Shown one piece after another: positions 7,488 through 14,823 of a stretch of DNA of 19,941 nt. Made by a program: the position numbers and the translations under genes. This DNA is from Actinobacteria bacterium UBA5976. GTDB taxonomy: Bacteria; Actinomycetota; Actinomycetes; S36-B12; UBA5976. The DNA is taken from assembly GCA_002430405.1 (NCBI GenBank), contig DJBM01000052.1, positions 1-19,941 of the forward strand, read 5' to 3'. Numbering within the stretch: the first letter of the stretch is position 1; each line of letters starts with the position of its first letter. The notes below the pieces were generated by a model that searched no databases, was not told the DNA's origin, and was given only the letters and a program-made list of their open reading frames with translations.

Positions 7488-8162
7488 ATGACTATTAGCA
7501 TTGCAGCGCGCTGCGAACGCACCGGCGCATTTGGTGTTGCGATAAGCAGCTCTAGTCCAGCCGTTGGTTCGCGCTGTCCAAATGTCCGGGCAGGTGTTGG
7601 CGCAGTTTCGAGTCAAAACATAACTGATCCTCGACTTGGTCCAGCTTTGCTTGACGCCTTAGAAAGTGGGCTATCTGCACAATCCGCTCTCGATTCCGTA
7701 AGTGCAGTAGCAACTCATCCAGAATTCCGACAACTAACTGTCGTTGACGCAACAGGCGCCGCTGCCGTTTTTTCCGGTGCAAAGTCACTTGGAATAAATG
7801 CCGAAGTGACCGCTAATAATGTTGCAGCTGCTGGAAACATGCTCGCCAATGACGGTGTTGTCCAAGCAATGGTTAATTCTTTTATATCAAATGCCGACAA
7901 AGAATTAGCAGATCGGCTTATTGGCGCTTTAGAGGCAGGTGTTGCCGCTGGCGGGGAAGCTGGTCCTGTTCATTCTGCCGCGGTACTAGTGGCTACCAAT
8001 GTCGCTTGGCCCAGCACAAACTTACGAGTTGATTGGGATGAAGATCCGATTGCTAGCTTGCGCCAGATTTATGAAGTTTGGGAGCCCCAGGCTGATGATT
8101 ACGTAACTCGCGCACTTAATCCAAACTCTGCGCCGTCGTATGGTGTTCCGGGAGATGAATAG
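7488..8162 (+). CDS. DUF1028-family protein (Ntn-hydrolase-like)
   Basis: A 224-aa protein of the DUF1028 family, predicted to have an Ntn-hydrolase-like fold but with no settled reaction. The N-terminus has the family pattern: TISIAARCERTGAFGVAISS, then SPAVGSRCPNVRAGVGAVSS with Q-N-I-T-D-P following, and GPALLDALESGLSAQSALDS. The middle keeps GNMLANDGVVQAM, and the conserved aspartate-rich end appears as LRVDWDEDPIASLRQIYEVW. The start fits the family even though the AAGGG lies almost directly against the ATG; translation is probably coupled to ridA, whose stop is 9 bases upstream. The stop is 2 bases before the M20 gene. Members often sit next to RidA and amidohydrolase genes, as here, which hints at amide or cyclic-imide chemistry, but that is inference. 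Confidence 0.85.
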   Translation: MTISIAARCERTGAFGVAISSSSPAVGSRCPNVRAGVGAVSSQNITDPRLGPALLDALESGLSAQSALDSVSAVATHPEFRQLTVVDATGAAAVFSGAKSLGINAEVTANNVAAAGNMLANDGVVQAMVNSFISNADKELADRLIGALEAGVAAGGEAGPVHSAAVLVATNVAWPSTNLRVDWDEDPIASLRQIYEVWEPQADDYVTRALNPNSAPSYGVPGDE

Positions 8163-8164
8163 TC

Positions 8165-9331
8165 ATGTCAGATCATAAGCAAGTTGTTGTGAATCGAGTA
8201 AATGAAGTTAGCAATGTCTTGCTGGCACTTAGTCATAAGATCCATGCCAACCCAGAAACTGCCTGGCAAGAATTTGAAAGCTCAGCGGCGCTCGCCAAGA
8301 CTCTAAGTGACCGCGGTTTTGAGGTAGTTGAACAAGTTGCCGGACTGCCAACTGCATTTCGCGCTGAATTTGGAACTGGGGATTTAACCGTTGCACTTTG
8401 CGCTGAATACGACGCCCTTCCCGGACTCGGGCACGCTTGTGGTCACAACATAATTGCCTCATCTTCTGTCGGGGCGGCGATAGCCCTGGCAGCAGTTGCA
8501 AATGAATTGAATTTGAAAGTTGTTGTACTCGGAACCCCTGCCGAAGAAGGTGGTGGCGGAAAAATCGTAATGCTCGAGCGCGGCGCTTTTGATGGTATCG
8601 ATGTGGCAGCTCTGGTTCACCCCGGTCCTGTTGACGTAGCGTTTGCCGAACCTTTTGCAGTTCGCCACATTGCCGTAAAGTTTTCTGGAAAGGCTGCGCA
8701 TGCAGCGGCTTATCCTGAACAAGGTGTCAATGCTGCGGATGCATTTACGATTGCACAAGTTGCAATCGGATTACTTCGTCAACAACTTCCCAGCACAGTT
8801 AGAGTGCACGGAGTTATGACTCGTGGCGGCGAGGCGCCAAATGCGATTCCTGAAGTCACTGAAGGTCGCTGGTACGTACGTGCCACATCAACAAAGTTGA
8901 TGGAAGAAACATTTCTGCGAATTGCAAAATGCTTCGAAGCGGGCGCGCTTGCTACCGGGTGCACCTTAGAAATTCACGATGAAAGTGAACCATACTCAGA
9001 ATTCACAAATCACCCCAATTTGAATGAAATCTACAAATCAAATGCGCAATCTATTGGGCGAGTTTTTGACGACACTGATCCCCGAATCAAAATGAATCGT
9101 GCAAGTACTGACCTTGGAAACATTTCGAAAGTCATAGCGAGTATCCACCCATATATCGGGGTTAATAGTGGGGCTGCCGTTAATCATCAACGAGAATTTG
9201 CCGCAGCCTGCATTACCAAAGATGCTGACCAAGCTGTTGTTGATGCGGCAAAAGCGATGGCCATGACTTTGGTTGAGATCGCCTCAGATCCAGCGCTTCG
9301 CGAGTATGTTAAGGGGTATTCAAGGCCATGA
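8165..9331 (+). CDS. M20-family metallo-amidohydrolase (AbgB/PM20D2-like)
   Basis: A 388-aa zinc or manganese amidohydrolase of the M20 group that removes acyl or amino-acyl groups from amines and amino acids. AEYDALPGLGHACGHN (around residues 80-95) is the diagnostic metal-site block of the amidohydrolase branch. Further support comes from HANPETAWQEFES near the start, GTPAEEGGGGKIVMLERGAF around 120-140 with the catalytic/metal glutamates, HPGP, the dimerisation-domain segment FSGKAAHAAAYPEQGVNAAD, and HQREFAAA near the C-terminus with a late metal-ligand histidine. The length is normal for the family. GGGAG at 8150-8154 serves the ATG and the gene starts two bases after the DUF1028 stop. 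Family members act on p-aminobenzoyl-glutamate, N-acyl amino acids, or beta-alanyl/GABA-linked basic residues. In this operon an acylated diamine or polyamine is a plausible substrate, not shown by sequence. Confidence 0.88.
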   Translation: MSDHKQVVVNRVNEVSNVLLALSHKIHANPETAWQEFESSAALAKTLSDRGFEVVEQVAGLPTAFRAEFGTGDLTVALCAEYDALPGLGHACGHNIIASSSVGAAIALAAVANELNLKVVVLGTPAEEGGGGKIVMLERGAFDGIDVAALVHPGPVDVAFAEPFAVRHIAVKFSGKAAHAAAYPEQGVNAADAFTIAQVAIGLLRQQLPSTVRVHGVMTRGGEAPNAIPEVTEGRWYVRATSTKLMEETFLRIAKCFEAGALATGCTLEIHDESEPYSEFTNHPNLNEIYKSNAQSIGRVFDDTDPRIKMNRASTDLGNISKVIASIHPYIGVNSGAAVNHQREFAAACITKDADQAVVDAAKAMAMTLVEIASDPALREYVKGYSRP

Positions 9332-9365
9332 GAGATTGTAGAAGAAGGGATTCTTGGGGAGTGAA

Positions 9366-10844
9366 ATGAAGACTAGAGATGAATGGGAAAAAGCTGCTGC
9401 AGCACTTAGTTTTGACGGGCGCGCGGTAATCAATGGCGCACGAGTTGCAACAGATAAAACTTCTGAAGACATCAGTCCAGTCACAGCGAAGTCGCTAACA
9501 GATGTTTCCGAATGTGGACAGCGGGAAGTAGATTCGGCAGTCACAAGTTCGCGAAAAGCATTTGATACTGGTTGGTCCAAGATGTCACCGGGCGCAAGAA
9601 AATCTTCACTACATAAGTTATCCGAATTAATTCTGGCAAACGCTGATGAACTTGCTCTGCTTGACGTTCTGGACATGGGTAAACCAATTTCTGACGCTAC
9701 GACAATTGATATCCCCGGGTCAGCCGCAATTCTAAATTTTTATGCAGAGGCAATCGACAAAGTTACGGGCGAAATTCCAGTAACTGACGCCGGAAATGTT
9801 GCCTTAGTTAGGCGCGTACCACTTGGCGTGGTTGGCGCGGTTGTCCCGTGGAACTATCCGCTTGAAATGGCAATCTGGAAACTCGCTCCAGCACTTGCTG
9901 CTGGCAATACTGTCGTACTCAAGCCTGCTGAGCAATCCCCGCTTTCTTCACTTCGGTTAGCCGAACTAGCACTAGAAGCTGGATTACCAGAAGGAACATT
10001 AAATGTAGTAACTGGGCAGGGCGAAATAACGGGCGCTGCTGTTGGCTTACACAACGATATAGACGTCTTAACTTTTACTGGCTCTACCCAAGTTGGAAAA
10101 TTCTTCATGAAGTACGCCGGGGAATCCAACATGAAGCAAGTTTGGTTGGAGTGCGGTGGCAAAAGTCCGAACTTAGTTTTTGCTGATACCACGAACTTAG
10201 AGGAGGCAGCAGAATTTGCAGCTCGCGCAATTTTCTTTAACCAAGGCGAAGTTTGTTCAGCAAATTCTCGCCTTTTAGTGGAGCGAAGTATTTCTGAGCA
10301 GTTTACTGAACTTGTAATTGCGCAAGCCAAAAAGATAAACCTTGGCAATCCCCTAGATCCTGCAACAACTATGGGGCCGTTAGTTGATAGCACCCAAGCT
10401 GGAAGAGTTGCTGACTTTATTGCAAGTGGAAAAACTTCCGCCAAGCTAAGCCATGGCGGATCCAGACTCACTATTGACGGCTCAGATTGCTACCTGGAAC
10501 CAACAATTTTCACAGGTGTGGTTACTTCCAGTTCAATTGCAACTGATGAAATTTTTGGTCCAGTCCTTTCGATAATCCCCTTCGATACGGAGTCCGAAGC
10601 TATCCACATGGCAAATGACAGTATCTATGGACTTGCCGCATCGGTTTGGACAGCTAATTTAAGTCGAGCTCATCGAGTATCTGATGCCTTGCATGCCGGA
10701 ACTGTTTCAGTTAATACTGTCGATGCCCTCGGAATGAACATTCCGTTCGGTGGGTTTAAGCAATCTGGATTTGGTCGAGATCTATCACTTCACGCATTGG
10801 ATAAATTCACTGGGTTGAAAACAACCTGGATTCGATACGAATAA
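9366..10844 (+). CDS. NAD(P)-dependent aldehyde dehydrogenase, PuuC-like
   Basis: A 492-aa aldehyde dehydrogenase that oxidises an aldehyde to its acid. Catalytic elements are complete: Asn163 in PWNYP, the GSTQVG cofactor loop at 239-244, Glu262 in WLECGGKSPN, and the nucleophile Cys297 in FNQGEVCSAN. The C-terminal PFGGFKQSGFGRDLSLHALD is also standard. Blocks such as FADTTNLEEAA, LDPATTMG and KFTGLKTTWI resemble the gamma-glutamyl-gamma-aminobutyraldehyde dehydrogenase of the putrescine pathway (PuuC). The start is the ATG at 9366, preceded by GGGGAG at 9356-9361; the in-frame TTG at 9354 overlaps that SD and is not used. It lies 34 bases after the M20 gene and 28 before the aminotransferase, whose product aldehyde it probably takes. 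Related betaine-aldehyde or aminobutyraldehyde specificities cannot be excluded. Confidence 0.92.
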   Translation: MKTRDEWEKAAAALSFDGRAVINGARVATDKTSEDISPVTAKSLTDVSECGQREVDSAVTSSRKAFDTGWSKMSPGARKSSLHKLSELILANADELALLDVLDMGKPISDATTIDIPGSAAILNFYAEAIDKVTGEIPVTDAGNVALVRRVPLGVVGAVVPWNYPLEMAIWKLAPALAAGNTVVLKPAEQSPLSSLRLAELALEAGLPEGTLNVVTGQGEITGAAVGLHNDIDVLTFTGSTQVGKFFMKYAGESNMKQVWLECGGKSPNLVFADTTNLEEAAEFAARAIFFNQGEVCSANSRLLVERSISEQFTELVIAQAKKINLGNPLDPATTMGPLVDSTQAGRVADFIASGKTSAKLSHGGSRLTIDGSDCYLEPTIFTGVVTSSSIATDEIFGPVLSIIPFDTESEAIHMANDSIYGLAASVWTANLSRAHRVSDALHAGTVSVNTVDALGMNIPFGGFKQSGFGRDLSLHALDKFTGLKTTWIRYE

Positions 10845-10872
10845 GAATTAACAACGAAAACTAGGAGAAAAA

Positions 10873-12222
10873 ATGGCAACTACTAAAAAGTCCACGCACG
10901 AACTTGCCGACATTGATCGGGCTCACATTATTCATCCTTACTTGCCAAAATCCACAACTGAACGAGTGATAATGTCCCGTGGCCAAGATTGTGCACTCTG
11001 GGATACCGATGGCAAGGAATATCTTGATGCCACTGGTGGACTATGGCTGGCCCAAATTGGTCATGGACGCGATGAAATAGCTGCGGTTGCTGCCGAGCAA
11101 ATTTCAACTCTGGAGTACTTCACCAGTTTTTGGGAATTCAGTAATCAACCTGCAATTGAGTTAGCAGCGAAATTAGTTGAAATATCACCAGAGAATATAA
11201 ATCATGTGTATTTCACAAGTGGTGGCTCCGAAGGAAATGAAGCGGCAATAAAGATGGCGCGCTACTACCACCACCGAAAAGGTGAAGTTGGCCGCGATTG
11301 GATTTTGGCTAGAGAGAAGGCATACCACGGAGTTGGTTACGGCGGTGGAACGCTAACTGGCTTTGATGTTTATCACGATGGCTTCGGTCCCTCAATGCCA
11401 CACGTTGAGCACCTAACCACGCCTTGGCCATACCGCCAGGATCTTTACAACGGGCAAGATCCAACTGACTTCTTAATCAATGAACTGGAAGCGACTATCG
11501 CTCGAATTGGCGCAAACAAAATTGCTGCCATGGTTGGAGAACCAATTATGGGTGTCGGTGGCATGTTAATTCCACCTGATGATTACTGGACCCGAGTGCA
11601 AGAAGTTTTGCGCAAGCACGGAATTCTTTTGATCTTTGATGAAGTGGTGACTGCATACGGGCGCGTTGGTGAATGGTTTGCAGCCCAACACTTCAACGTC
11701 CAGCCTGACATCATCATTACTGCCAAGGGAATTACATCAGGATACATCCCGTTGGGGGCAGTTCTAACAACGGATGCCGTTGCTTCTGAACTAGAAAAAG
11801 ATTTTGGATTCCCAATGGGTTTCACCTACAACGGTCATCCAACCGCAGCAGCTGTGGCACTTAAGAATCTTGAAATTATCGAGCAAGAAGGTCTGCTTGA
11901 TCGGGCAAAGAAAATGGGGCAATACCTCCACGAAGGTTTGCGCACTCTCTTAGAACTTCCAATCGTTGGGGAGGTGCGCTTTGTTGGAATGATGCATGCA
12001 GTAGAACTTGTCACTGACAAGGAAAGTCGCACACCACTTCCAATGTTGCAGCCAATGTTGCCGGATGTGATTCGTCGCGAAGAAGGCGTGATTGTTCGCG
12101 ACTGCGCACACAACTTAGTACTCTCACCTCCTTTGATTATGACGGAAGCGCAAGCGGATCGCATGGTTGAAGCGATGCGAAAAGTTCTAGAACGAACTAC
12201 ACCAGATGGTGTCATTCATTAG
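10873..12222 (+). CDS. Class III aminotransferase, putrescine/polyamine:pyruvate type (SpuC-like)
   Basis: A 449-aa PLP enzyme of fold type I. Key residues: the TSGGSE phosphate-binding loop at 115-120, KAYHG around 150-155 stacking on the cofactor, the DEVVTAYGRVGEWF block with PLP-binding Asp256, the Schiff-base Lys285 in TAKGITSGY, and FTYNGHP downstream. WLAQIGHGRDEI and SFWEFSNQPAIELA near the N-terminus suit the omega-amino acid/diamine:pyruvate branch (SpuC and beta-alanine:pyruvate enzymes). It would move the terminal amino group of a diamine to pyruvate, releasing an aminoaldehyde for the dehydrogenase just upstream. AGGAG at 10863-10867 sets the start. It is the last gene of the operon, followed by a terminator. 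The exact amine donor cannot be read from the sequence; taurine or beta-alanine are alternatives. Confidence 0.9.
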   Translation: MATTKKSTHELADIDRAHIIHPYLPKSTTERVIMSRGQDCALWDTDGKEYLDATGGLWLAQIGHGRDEIAAVAAEQISTLEYFTSFWEFSNQPAIELAAKLVEISPENINHVYFTSGGSEGNEAAIKMARYYHHRKGEVGRDWILAREKAYHGVGYGGGTLTGFDVYHDGFGPSMPHVEHLTTPWPYRQDLYNGQDPTDFLINELEATIARIGANKIAAMVGEPIMGVGGMLIPPDDYWTRVQEVLRKHGILLIFDEVVTAYGRVGEWFAAQHFNVQPDIIITAKGITSGYIPLGAVLTTDAVASELEKDFGFPMGFTYNGHPTAAAVALKNLEIIEQEGLLDRAKKMGQYLHEGLRTLLELPIVGEVRFVGMMHAVELVTDKESRTPLPMLQPMLPDVIRREEGVIVRDCAHNLVLSPPLIMTEAQADRMVEAMRKVLERTTPDGVIH

Positions 12223-12256
12223 GAAATGCGAGAGCAGCCAAATCTAACTGGTTAAC

Positions 12257-12308
12257 AAATAGCAATGACTGGTAATTGCAATTGGGATTGCCGGTCGTTG
12301 CTATTTTT
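12257..12308. terminator. Terminator at the end of the amine operon, shared with the convergent lysE-family gene
   Basis: AATAGCAATGACTGG (12258-12272) pairs with CCGGTCGTTGCTATT (12291-12305), 15 bp including two GU pairs, with an 18-nt loop and a TTTTT run at 12304-12308. The stop codon of the minus-strand LysE gene begins at 12309, inside the T-run. The A-rich left flank allows activity in the reverse direction, although without a long T-run. Confidence 0.8.
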
Positions 12309-12951
12309 ATAAGTCAAAAATTATAGGAATCAATACTCCAACACCAAGAGCCATCATGACCAGAGAGCCAACAGTTCGAAGAAATACCAGTCGATTCCTT
12401 GAGGTTACAAACCAATCCCGACTTGAGCCCACCAAGACTCCCCAGGTGCCATCAAGTAGCAGGGCAAGTGCAGTGAAAATCGCTCCAAAAATCAAGAGTT
12501 GGATCGTGATCGATCCGACATCTGGATCAACAAATTGTGGAAACACTGCAGAGAAAAATACCAAGGCTTTTGGATTCAATGCGCCAACCGTAAATCCCTG
12601 CCGCAGGATTTGATAACTACTCGGTCTGACTTCTTCGATTTTTACCATGTCAGCAGCATGTTCCTGCCTATGTCGCCAAGCATCAATTCCAAGATGAATT
12701 AAATACATGCCGCCAAGAACTTGAACAGCAATTAATAGCAATGCGTATTTTTGTAAGAGTGGCCCTAAGCCAACGGCTATGAATACTGAAAGTAAAAGCA
12801 TTCCAAGTGCATTACCTAATGCGGTTATTGCCGCAGTCATCCGACCCCAAGCAACTGCACGAGCGATCACAAACATCACACTTGGACCTGGAACCAAAAT
12901 TATTGCCACGGAAGCAAGGACAAACTGCGTCAAATTTTGGGTATTGATCAC
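12307..12951 (-). CDS. LysE/RhtB-family amino-acid exporter
   Basis: A 214-aa membrane protein of the LysE/RhtB exporter superfamily, which exports amino acids and related compounds. The N-terminal VPGPSVMFVIARAVAWGRM is the family signature, followed by GLGPLLQKYALLLIAVQVLG and GGMYLIHLGIDAWR. The mid-region RQGFTVGALNPKALVFFSAV with the conserved N-P-K is diagnostic. Five to six hydrophobic helices are apparent (about 6-28, 38-60, 68-88, 120-165, 185-212). The start is GTG at 12951; the upstream SD is weak (AGG about 11 bases away), but the next methionine would delete the first helix. It converges on the amine operon at a shared terminator and diverges from the M15 peptidase gene across 56 bases. 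The substrate is unknown. Confidence 0.88.
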   Translation of the reverse strand: MINTQNLTQFVLASVAIILVPGPSVMFVIARAVAWGRMTAAITALGNALGMLLLSVFIAVGLGPLLQKYALLLIAVQVLGGMYLIHLGIDAWRHRQEHAADMVKIEEVRPSSYQILRQGFTVGALNPKALVFFSAVFPQFVDPDVGSITIQLLIFGAIFTALALLLDGTWGVLVGSSRDWFVTSRNRLVFLRTVGSLVMMALGVGVLIPIIFDL

Positions 12952-13007
12952 GCTGAAAGCCTAGCGTTTGCATGGTTGTGACTTGACGCGAAGTAGGCTC
13001 ATTACTT

Positions 13008-13604
13008 ATGGGCAGAAGTCACGCGATACTTTTCGCAACTGCGCTTTCCTTTTCCTTATTTGCTCAGGCGAGTCCAGTACAAGCGGAACCGGCGCCAATT
13101 ATTGATTACTGTGGCAAGAAAACTTCTGGGAACGTTCGGGCTATAACTGCGGGACGCTGCCAGTTGACTGAGCTTTCACTTGGAAACCAAGCGCTAACTC
13201 GATCAGTGAAGCGTCCCACGCAATTAGTCAAAGAACTCAACGCGCGTTTTTTAGTGGCGCGCGTTGCTGCCCAGAAAGCTGGTTATGACATAAACGTCAC
13301 GAGTGGGTACCGAAGTCTTAAACGTCAGAAATATCTTTTTCAGAGAGCAGTCTCGAGATATGGCTCAAAAGCAGAAGCAAGCAAGTGGGTGTTACCACCA
13401 GAAAAATCAAACCATCCATGGGGCTTGGCAATTGATATTAATTATGGAATCAGTGGTACCAAAGCTAGACAGTCGGCTGCCTGGCTAGATAGAAACGGAT
13501 ACAAGTATGGATTGTGTCGGCGCTACAAAAATGAATGGTGGCATTTTGAGCCACTCGTTGCGCCAGGAACTAGATGTCCAGTACTTGAACCTTACGCTTC
13601 CTAG
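13008..13604 (+). CDS. Secreted M15-family D-alanyl-D-alanine carboxypeptidase (VanY-like)
   Basis: A 198-aa exported zinc peptidase that trims the stem peptide of peptidoglycan. Residues 1-26 form a signal peptide (hydrophobic core AILFATALSFSLFA, probable cleavage after PVQA). The catalytic domain has TSGYRSLKRQKYLF (about 98-111), the metal motif SNHPWGLAID in which His136 and Asp143 bind zinc, and EWWHFE at 176-181 with the third ligand His179; Glu176 fits the catalytic base. Four cysteines outside the signal may form disulfides. The gene is compact: a signal plus one catalytic domain with no cell-wall binding repeats. Its stop TAG sits in a CTAG shared with the stop of the convergent beta-lactamase-like gene. 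The SD before ATG 13008 is weak. Confidence 0.9.
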   Translation: MGRSHAILFATALSFSLFAQASPVQAEPAPIIDYCGKKTSGNVRAITAGRCQLTELSLGNQALTRSVKRPTQLVKELNARFLVARVAAQKAGYDINVTSGYRSLKRQKYLFQRAVSRYGSKAEASKWVLPPEKSNHPWGLAIDINYGISGTKARQSAAWLDRNGYKYGLCRRYKNEWWHFEPLVAPGTRCPVLEPYAS

Positions 13605-14494
13605 CGAACCCCGAGCGAGTTTGAAAGCTGCGTAGATATGGAATTCCAGGCGGAGATTCCGCGCTCCTGGGTTTCCCAAGTATTTGAATAACCGGTAAAA
13701 ATCCAACGTGGTTTACTCGTCTGGTCCCAGGTGTATCCCAAAGTATTTATCCGCCAAAGCCCCTCTGGTGGCCTATCCCCTGGCACTGATAAGTACCAAC
13801 CGTTTTTTACCGCAATAGTCCAATCAGGAATTGTGACATTTCCAGCACCCCAGGCTTGCGCTGGATTTACTCTTGTCAGCAAGTCGCGCAAGATGGCCCT
13901 TTGTGCTTCAGGTAGCGCACTGGTCTGGGTACCAATTGTTTGGTTTAAAAGATTTGCTTGATCAACTGAATTGGTGAGTATGGTTCCCCAAGCGCCACTG
14001 GTTGTTGTGGAAGTTAATCCATATCTTTCGCAAATCGAAATTACTGTGTCGTTTCCGCCGATCACATCAAATAGCCGATCCGCAGCGTTGTTATCTGATT
14101 CAGTGATCGTTAAATTTAAGTCACTTTCAACACTCGCGTAATCCAACGTGCCACCAGCAACTAATTCCAGTACTCCTGTAGCGACTAGAAGTTTTCCAGT
14201 TGAGGCTGTTGGAAACACGGCCGCTGCTTCCCCCATTGAATACACGCAGTTTTCTACGAGGTCTATCACAGTGGCATTAAAGTCAACTGCTCCAAACTCA
14301 AGGACCCAGGCATCAATAAAAGTCTGCGGAAGTGGAGTATTGGCAGCGCAATCAAAAGCTGGAGTAGCCACCGGTATTGGGGTGGGCGCTGAATCTACTG
14401 AGATGGGTTCGGGGTTGAGTAGGCCAGCAAGGAGTCTCAATAAAAATATTAAGAACACTATGGCTGCGCCAAAAACAGTAACTCGGCGCTGCAT
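13601..14494 (-). CDS. Membrane-anchored class A beta-lactamase-like serine hydrolase
   Basis: A 297-aa predicted serine hydrolase with the penicillin-recognising fold. An N-terminal membrane anchor or uncleaved signal (about residues 8-25) is followed by a Pro/Thr/Ala linker (about 28-46). The active-site set is present: Ser98-Thr-Gly-Lys101 (SxxK, in ASTGKLLVAT), Ser133-Asp-Asn135 (SDN), and Lys230-Asn-Gly232 at the KTG/KSG position. Replacement of Thr/Ser by Asn there is unusual. Class A enzymes hydrolyse beta-lactams, but such proteins in environmental actinobacteria may instead act on peptidoglycan or be inactive binders, and no Glu166-type omega loop is obvious to me. The start is the ATG at 14494; the frame stays open upstream, but that would run through the tRNA gene, and the start has no clear SD. 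It lies 34 bases downstream of the tRNA and may be co-transcribed with it. Confidence 0.78.
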   Translation of the reverse strand: MQRRVTVFGAAIVFLIFLLRLLAGLLNPEPISVDSAPTPIPVATPAFDCAANTPLPQTFIDAWVLEFGAVDFNATVIDLVENCVYSMGEAAAVFPTASTGKLLVATGVLELVAGGTLDYASVESDLNLTITESDNNAADRLFDVIGGNDTVISICERYGLTSTTTSGAWGTILTNSVDQANLLNQTIGTQTSALPEAQRAILRDLLTRVNPAQAWGAGNVTIPDWTIAVKNGWYLSVPGDRPPEGLWRINTLGYTWDQTSKPRWIFTGYSNTWETQERGISAWNSISTQLSNSLGVR

Positions 14495-14528
14495 ATATGT
14501 GCGTTTGGAGATCTTATGGTTACTCACG

Positions 14529-14601
14529 TGCCCGCGAAAGGAATCGAACCTTCGACCTTCTGCTCCGGAGGCAGACGCTCTATCCACTGAGCTACGCGGG
14601 C
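14529..14601 (-). tRNA. tRNA-Arg (anticodon CCG)
   Basis: A 73-nt cloverleaf on the minus strand. The 7-bp acceptor GCCCGCG pairs with CGCGGGC, the D arm is GCTC-AGTGGATA-GAGC, the anticodon arm is TCTGC-CTCCGGA-GCAGA with anticodon CCG reading CGG codons, and the T arm is GAAGG-TTCGATT-CCTTT. The discriminator is A. CCA is not encoded (the next bases are CGT), so it is added by the nucleotidyltransferase. I see no duplicated 3' end or integrase nearby that would mark it as an integration site. Confidence 0.95.
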
Positions 14602-14690
14602 AATTTACCTGCCGTCTGCGACTTTATCAGTGCTTACCTGTGCCTATTGTTCTTAGTGGGCGCAGGCACTTACCGCGCTGTGCCAGGTGC

Positions 14691-14818
14691 ACTTCTACCG
14701 TAGAGTTAAGTCTGCAAGACACGGGAGTTCGCAACCAGGCGAACTGAGAGGGTGTCCGATCCTAGATCACCACACCGACCGTTTAACCAGTTCGGTAATG
14801 CGGACTTTGGGAGGAAGT
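14691..14818 (+). promoter_or_regulatory. TPP riboswitch-like leader (THI box) of the pnuC-family gene
   Basis: The order of conserved elements matches the thiamine pyrophosphate aptamer. P2 is GACAC (14718-14722) with GTGTC (14752-14756). Then come GGGA, a P3 stem GTTCGC/GCGAAC (14727-14732/14739-14744), CTGAGAGG (14744-14751), a P4-like CCA/TGG, a P5-like GTTCG/CGGAC (14790-14794/14801-14805) with loop GTAATG, and GGGAGG (14809-14814). The CTGAGAGG and TAATG...GGGA boxes are the strongest points. The usual CTGATCTGG stretch is diverged. ACTTCTACC (14691-14699) can pair with GGAGGAAGT (14810-14818) at 8 of 9 positions, a helix that would bury the ribosome binding site. Translational repression by TPP is the inferred mechanism. 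P1/P2 spacing is unusual, so a covariance-model search is needed. Confidence 0.65.
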
Positions 14819-14823
14819 TAGTT

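Noticed and set aside
9354..9365. TTG start at 9354 for the aldehyde dehydrogenase
   Set aside because: It overlaps the GGGGAG ribosome binding site of the ATG at 9366.
9854..10471. 205-codon minus-strand frame
   Set aside because: It is antisense to the catalytic core of the aldehyde dehydrogenase, with Ser/Ala-rich composition typical of a shadow frame.
12356..12964. Several 60-85 codon plus-strand frames
   Set aside because: All are antisense to the LysE-family gene and show no start signals or domains.
14495..14587. Upstream extension of the beta-lactamase-like gene to ATG 14587
   Set aside because: The extension runs through the tRNA-Arg gene on the same strand, and the encoded residues are the translated tRNA.
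14529..14601. tRNA-Arg as an integration site of a mobile element
   Set aside because: No integrase, no direct repeat of the tRNA 3' end and no compositional break were seen nearby.
14148..14747. 199-codon plus-strand frame
   Set aside because: It is antisense to the serine hydrolase and crosses the tRNA and the riboswitch-like leader; no recognisable protein features.
14752..14823. GTG start at 14752 adding 24 residues to the PnuC-family protein
   Set aside because: The GTG lies within the proposed riboswitch P2 stem, the GAGAGG directly abuts it with no spacing, and the extra residues are hydrophilic and unlike PnuC. ATG 14824 has GGGAGG at good distance.
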